A program made the position numbers and the translations under genes. Below the pieces are notes generated by a model. The model saw only the letters and a list, made by a program, of their open reading frames with translations. It searched no databases and was not told the DNA's origin. A stretch of DNA of 27,261 bases from CAYSRM01 sp964543205 (lineage in GTDB: Bacteria > Verrucomicrobiota > Kiritimatiellia > UBA8416 > CAYSRM01): contig CAZIXB010000009.1 of assembly GCA_964543205.1 (NCBI GenBank), forward strand, positions 1-27,261, given 5' to 3'. Shown here in pieces: positions 23,634 to 27,261 of this stretch. Position 1 is the first letter of the stretch. The number at the start of each line of letters is the position of its first letter.

Positions 23634-24938
23634 ATGAATACAAGCCGTTTATTCGACATGATAAATTCTCTGAGCGATAAGCAGATGCGCTGGACACGCG
23701 AGCTGATCTCCATCCCCACGGTCAATCCCTATAGCGGCGACCAGGAGCCTGCCGGTGAGCGAGCCGGACAGGAATGGATTGAAGCCCGCATGCGTGAACT
23801 AGGCGCCAAGACCCGCAGAATTCCGGTTCCTCAAGACATATATGCGTGGGCCGGCCTGCTGGGACCGCGCGACAGAGAATGGGACGGACGCGAAAACATC
23901 GTTGGAGAATGGGTGTTTGGCGACGGAAACGGCCCGACGATCGTGTTGAACAGCCACATGGATACTGTTGGGGTGAATGACTGGGACGGCGATCCATTCG
24001 AAGCGCAACTCAAGGAAGGGAGATTGAGCGGGCGCGGCGCCAGTGATTCGAAAGGAAACCTGGCGCTTGGTCTTATTGCATTGGAAACGCTCATGCGCAC
24101 AACCGACAAATTGCGGGGGCGGGCGCTTTTCGAATCAGTTGTCGATGAAGAATGCAACGGCGGAGGCGCTGGTACGCTGGCCTGCTGCCGCGCAGGAATC
24201 ACCGGCGATGCAGCCATTGTGCTTGATGGCTCGGCAGGAAGACCGTATTTCAGATCAAACGGAATAGTAACGCCTCGCATTACAATTAATGCAGAGGCCG
24301 GCCACAGCGCCGCAGCGTCTGGCGCTGGAGCGCTTGATCTTGCGCTGGCCGTTCATTCGGCTTTTACTGCGTTTGAACTCGATCATCGTTCGCGTTACCC
24401 GGAGTGCCGATGCAGCATCGGCGTTTTTAGAGCCGGAACCCATCCGTCGGTCGTCCCCGGAAAGGCGGAAATTGTCGCCAACATCTTTTATCCGTTCGAA
24501 GAAGCAGCCGCCTGCGAACGCGCCACCGGATTTTTTGACGGTCGCCGCATCCGTAAGCGTTTTGAAGAAAGCGTTGCCGGCGCAACAGAATCAAAGTGTG
24601 CCGGACGAACAAATACTGAAGTCAATGTGGAATGGCTCAAGGATCTTTATCCTTATCGTTGCGACCCCGACGATGCCCTTTTTCTTCACGCCCGCGAAGC
24701 TATGTCCGAGGTCAGGGCTGATTGGGGCGATATCGATCTTCAGCCTGCATGGAGCGATGCCACCCACCTGGCGCGGCAATTGAACAAACCGGTTCTGGGC
24801 ATGGGTTTCGGCACCCCGGGCCAGGCGCACGCTACTCCCGAGTATGCAGAGATAGATTATCTTTATCAAGGCACAGCCTCGGTGGCGCTTCTGCTGCAAA
24901 AACTGCTGGATCCAAAGACCGGTTATCGGTCAATGTGA
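23634..24938 (+). CDS. M20-family metallohydrolase (ArgE/DapE/carboxypeptidase type)
   Basis: M20 enzymes use two zinc ions to cleave N-acyl amino acids or dipeptides. I place the start at the ATG at 23634 (MNTSRLFDMINSL, 434 residues), because the longer frame from 23478 begins inside a repeat element and its first 52 residues look non-coding. Metal motifs are clear: His108 and Asp110 (NSHMDTVGVND), Asp138 (GRGASDSKGNLALG), the Glu172-Glu173 pair (VVDEECNGGGAGT), and a C-terminal His in GQAHATPEYAEID. The dimerisation domain lies in between (NAEAGHSAAASGAG). The substrate is unknown. A GNAT gene and a second M20 gene follow on the same strand. Confidence 0.88.
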   Translation: MNTSRLFDMINSLSDKQMRWTRELISIPTVNPYSGDQEPAGERAGQEWIEARMRELGAKTRRIPVPQDIYAWAGLLGPRDREWDGRENIVGEWVFGDGNGPTIVLNSHMDTVGVNDWDGDPFEAQLKEGRLSGRGASDSKGNLALGLIALETLMRTTDKLRGRALFESVVDEECNGGGAGTLACCRAGITGDAAIVLDGSAGRPYFRSNGIVTPRITINAEAGHSAAASGAGALDLALAVHSAFTAFELDHRSRYPECRCSIGVFRAGTHPSVVPGKAEIVANIFYPFEEAAACERATGFFDGRRIRKRFEESVAGATESKCAGRTNTEVNVEWLKDLYPYRCDPDDALFLHAREAMSEVRADWGDIDLQPAWSDATHLARQLNKPVLGMGFGTPGQAHATPEYAEIDYLYQGTASVALLLQKLLDPKTGYRSM

Positions 24939-24951
24939 ATCTTGTTCTATC

Positions 24952-24984
24952 CTGGCTTATTCGCGCCTTGCGCGAATAAGCCAG
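24952..24984 (+). terminator. perfect 15-bp hairpin between M20 and GNAT genes
   Basis: CTGGCTTATTCGCGC (24952-24966) and GCGCGAATAAGCCAG (24970-24984) are exact reverse complements around a 3-nt loop, 13 nt after the M20 stop codon. No U tract follows, so it is not a classical intrinsic terminator. It may instead stabilise the mRNA 3' end, attenuate the next gene, or bind a dimeric protein. Confidence 0.5.
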
Positions 24985-25027
24985 CCTGAGGACTTGGAGT
25001 GAACATTTTTTAGAAAGGAGAACATTT

Positions 25028-25501
25028 GTGCAGAGTTCAGTTACAATTCGAACAGTTACGGAATCCGATCATGATGCAATCCTGGCAATAACTCGCGATG
25101 AATTCCCTGAGTATGCTTCAATTGACGCCCGCATCGAAGCGATGGTAGGCGGAGTTTCCTGGCATCTCATCAAGGGCGCGAAAGTTAAAGAAGAACTGAA
25201 GAACCGGCCTGAAGCCTGCGCAGTGGCGGAATATGAGGGTAAGGTAGTAGGTTATGTATCCAATGTGATCGATACTATCGCAAGTCGCGGTGTGATTTCC
25301 AATCTTGCCGTTACAAACAAGATGCAAGGCAGAGGAATCGGGCGTCAATTGATAGAATGGTCGTTGGATCTTTTCCGGTCATTAGGCCTTCAGCAGGCTA
25401 AAATCGAAACCCTCGAGACAAACAAATCCGGCGCTCATCTTTATCCCAAGCTGGGGTTCCGAGAGATCGTGCGTCAGATTCACTACGTGATGCCATTGTG
25501 A
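25028..25501 (+). CDS. GNAT-family N-acetyltransferase
   Basis: This 157-residue enzyme should transfer an acetyl group from acetyl-CoA to an amine. The GTG start at 25028 is supported by an AAAGGAG site (25015-25021) 6 nt upstream. The GNAT fold is recognisable: an N-terminal VTIRTVTESDHDAILAITRD, the beta strand EGKVVGYVSNV, and the acetyl-CoA pyrophosphate loop MQGRGIG at 99-105 preceded by VISNLAVTN. The C-terminus ends in the usual YPKLGFREIVRQIHYVM. The acceptor is unknown. It lies between two M20 hydrolases, which may deacylate what such an enzyme acylates, but this link is inferred from position only. Confidence 0.85.
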   Translation: MQSSVTIRTVTESDHDAILAITRDEFPEYASIDARIEAMVGGVSWHLIKGAKVKEELKNRPEACAVAEYEGKVVGYVSNVIDTIASRGVISNLAVTNKMQGRGIGRQLIEWSLDLFRSLGLQQAKIETLETNKSGAHLYPKLGFREIVRQIHYVMPL

Positions 25502-25705
25502 CATAGTTCGATGCTCCCCAGCCCGTGAACCGACCTTGTTCGGCCGGAAACAGCTCTGGAGATTCAATCATTACTTGATGTCTATCACGAAAGAAGATTA
25601 AATTTTCATGCTGGTAAGACCAGGGCAGAAGATGCGTCTGTTCACGGAAAACCTTTGATATGCGTGTTCGCGTATCCCTTCATTGCTTTAAGAAAGGCTG
25701 AAAAC

Positions 25706-26896
25706 ATGAATAATAGAGACGAAGCTGAAAGTTTAATCCATAAAAGTGTTGAACAACAGGCACGAACACTCCGGAATCTGGCTCTGAAAATTCATGCGCG
25801 GCCTGAACTGGGTTATGAGGAAATAAGGGCTTGCGCCTGGCAGACTTCTTTGCTCAAGCGCTGGAAATTTAATGTTGATACCCCGTATGTCGGTATTGAC
25901 ACGTCCTACCGTGCTGCTAAGGGTCAGGGCAAACCCGCGTTTTGCATCCTGTCGGAATATGACGCTCTGCCCGATCTGGGCCATGGGTGCGGACACAATC
26001 TTATTGCAGCAGCTTCTCTGGGGGCCGCCTATGCGCTTGGCCGGATAATGGAAAAACAGAATCTCAAGGGTACTCTGACCGTCCTTGGCACACCGGCTGA
26101 GGAATCGGGCGGAGGCAAAGTCAGGATGGTTAAAGAAGGCGCATTCAAAGCTTTTGATGCTATAATAATGCCCCATCCGGACTCCCGAACAAGACCCGAC
26201 ACCGGTTGCACTGCCATACAACGTTTTCGGGTTTCCTTCAGCGGCCAGTCCGCACATGCAGCATCGTCACCAGAAATGGGCCGTAACGCTCTGGATGCGC
26301 TAATGCTTGTGTTCCAGGGGGTGAACGCATGGCGCCAGCAATTGGAGGAAAGCAGCCGAATCCATGGTGTGGTAGAAGAAGGCGGCACAATGCCAAACAT
26401 CATTCCCGATGCTGCCAGCGGTATTTTCTATTTGCGGTCCCCTCGTGACAGTGTTTTGCGCACTATGGTGGCGCGCTTCAAAAACATTGTGAAAGGAGCT
26501 GCCCTGATGACCGGCACAAAACCCGCCATTGAAGATCATCTTGTTCCCTATAAGGCACGATGGCCCAACGCTACGCTCAACAGGTTGTATATGGAGGCGG
26601 CTGACACATGCGGCCTTAATCCTGAAATGCCGGAACATCCAAAGCGCGGCTCTTCTGATTTCGGCGATGTCTCGCATAAGGCTCCCGGCGCCCACGTATA
26701 CTTTGGCATCTCAAAAAAAGATATCGCCGGGCATTCCCCGCAGTTTAGAGAAGCCTCACAAAGCGACTACGCGCTGGATCAGATGCTTAAGGCCTCTGAG
26801 TCTCTGGCCCGCGTGGGCTATGCTTTTATGACTGAAAGCAGTGTGCGACGCGAAGCCAGAGAAAACTTTCACAAGCAAAGGCGCAAGCTGGCTTAG
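25706..26896 (+). CDS. M20D-family amidohydrolase (AbgB / aminoacylase-like)
   Basis: The start at 25706 (MNNRDEAESLIHKS, 396 residues) has an AGAAAGG site 8 nt upstream and is preferred to an in-frame ATG at 25655 that has none. The M20D motif LGHGCGHNLIAAASLGAAYA (91-110) supplies Cys95 and His97. The pair Glu132-Glu133 (GTPAEESGGGKVRM), His157 (MPHPDSR) and a C-terminal HSPQFREASQSD complete the metal site. Members hydrolyse p-aminobenzoyl-glutamate, N-acyl amino acids or similar amides; the substrate here is unknown. The stop codon TAG (26894-26896) is again TA plus the first G of a degenerate palindromic element. Confidence 0.88.
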   Translation: MNNRDEAESLIHKSVEQQARTLRNLALKIHARPELGYEEIRACAWQTSLLKRWKFNVDTPYVGIDTSYRAAKGQGKPAFCILSEYDALPDLGHGCGHNLIAAASLGAAYALGRIMEKQNLKGTLTVLGTPAEESGGGKVRMVKEGAFKAFDAIIMPHPDSRTRPDTGCTAIQRFRVSFSGQSAHAASSPEMGRNALDALMLVFQGVNAWRQQLEESSRIHGVVEEGGTMPNIIPDAASGIFYLRSPRDSVLRTMVARFKNIVKGAALMTGTKPAIEDHLVPYKARWPNATLNRLYMEAADTCGLNPEMPEHPKRGSSDFGDVSHKAPGAHVYFGISKKDIAGHSPQFREASQSDYALDQMLKASESLARVGYAFMTESSVRREARENFHKQRRKLA

Positions 26897-26950
26897 CCCG
26901 CATGTCACGGCAACAGGCCGCAATTGGGAGCGCAAATTTGAAAATTCTGG
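26896..26950 (-). repeat. degenerate partial copy of the palindromic element
   Basis: It starts GCCCGCATGTCACGG, which is the element end with two bases missing, and is preceded by TA. Further in, GGGAGCGCAAATTTGAAAA resembles the inner arm GGGGGCGCAAATTGATAAAA of the full copies. No right end is visible before the full copy at 27009. It directly follows the M20D stop codon. Confidence 0.6.
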
Positions 26951-27008
26951 TTTTCGCATAATTTTATATTGACACAATGAACACCTCACAATTAGCATGA
27001 CGCCGTTA

Positions 27009-27186
27009 GCTCGCATATCTCACAGGATTTCGTAGTGAGAGCGTGGAGAGCGCTGCTGCGGGGGCGCGAATTGGTAAAACGTCGGAGCAGCCGTATAGAC
27101 ATACTGCAATCTGGCGGTTTGTCAATTCTTGTCGTCGTAGTGGCGCTATCCGCGCTCGCAGCAGGAATTTTGTGAGATATGCGGGT
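27009..27186 (-). repeat. palindromic TA-flanked element, full copy (178 bp), orientation B
   Basis: The ends are GCTCGCATATCTCAC and GTGAGATATGCGGGT, with TA at 27007-27008 and 27187-27188. Its length is the same as the copies at 8221 and 13863, and its core at 27083-27114 is identical to theirs. It sits immediately upstream of the cobalamin riboswitch. Confidence 0.9.
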
Positions 27187-27197
27187 TAGTTCTTTAA

Positions 27198-27261
27198 CAA
27201 CTCCAAAAGTGGAATCAAGCGGAAGTCTGTGAAAATCAGACGCGGTCGCGCCGCTGTAACC
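27198..27261 (+). promoter_or_regulatory. cobalamin riboswitch, 5' part, cut by the window edge
   Basis: The order of conserved words fits the B12 riboswitch core: AAGCGGAAGTC, then a stem GTCTG/CAGAC around TGAAAAT, then GCGGTCGCGCCGCTGTAACC. This is the usual GGTGAAAATCC ... CCCGCCRCTGTAA arrangement with local changes. The 3' half, including the B12 box and the expression platform, is outside. The regulated gene should lie to the right on the plus strand and is typically a B12 transport, synthesis or B12-independent isozyme gene. Confidence 0.82.

Noticed and set aside
25655..25705. N-terminal extension of the M20D enzyme.
   Set aside because: The ATG at 25655 has no ribosome site, while the ATG at 25706 has AGAAAGG at 8 nt and family-like sequence from its first residues.
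7573..27186. Could the repeats be a CRISPR array?
   Set aside because: The copies are kilobases apart, in both orientations, with no regular spacers and no cas genes.

Overview
The window is about 50% GC, with strong Shine-Dalgarno sites and several TAATG stop/start overlaps. It looks like chromosomal DNA from the PVC superphylum, most likely a Lentisphaerota- or Kiritimatiellota-like lineage. That placement is inference. It rests on a zinc-ribbon Ser/Thr kinase with a membrane anchor, a pyrophosphate-type phosphofructokinase, PcRGLX/YetA-like and GH123-like secreted proteins without SusCD partners, and no phage or plasmid genes.

Layout. From 1 to 7329, on the minus strand, lies a three-gene operon of secreted proteins: a GH123-like protein followed by two PcRGLX/YetA-like proteins. 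The last of these runs off the left edge and has 676 codons visible. From 7808 to 8398 there is a DciA-like (DUF721) gene ending exactly at a repeat element. It converges on a large membrane-anchored Ser/Thr kinase (8420-11092, minus). From 11194 to 13863 lies an lgt-rluD-pssA operon for lipoprotein maturation, rRNA modification and phospholipid synthesis, and it also ends exactly at a repeat element. From 14194 to 15079 there is a family 4 uracil-DNA glycosylase and a tRNA-Glu, flanked by inverted repeat elements. From 15396 to 17728 there is a GH123-like protein with no signal peptide, coupled to a small protein I do not recognise. A PPi-dependent phosphofructokinase lies at 17891-19117 and a large secreted mosaic protein at 19472-22081. 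From 22127 to 26896 there is a group of an amidohydrolase, two M20 metallohydrolases and a GNAT acetyltransferase. The right edge holds another full repeat element and the 5' part of a cobalamin riboswitch whose gene is outside the window.

The most interesting feature is a dispersed family of short palindromic elements. Three full copies (8221-8398, 13863-14040, 27009-27186) are each exactly 178 bp and are flanked by TA. There are also two clear internally deleted copies, one minimal copy and two degenerate remnants. Nearly the whole element is an imperfect inverted repeat with a 32-nt core that is identical in the full copies. In three cases the stop codon of the upstream gene is made of the flanking TA plus the first purine of the element. 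No transposase is present, so this looks like a non-autonomous TA-targeting element (MITE), perhaps mobilised by an IS630/Tc1-mariner-type transposase elsewhere.
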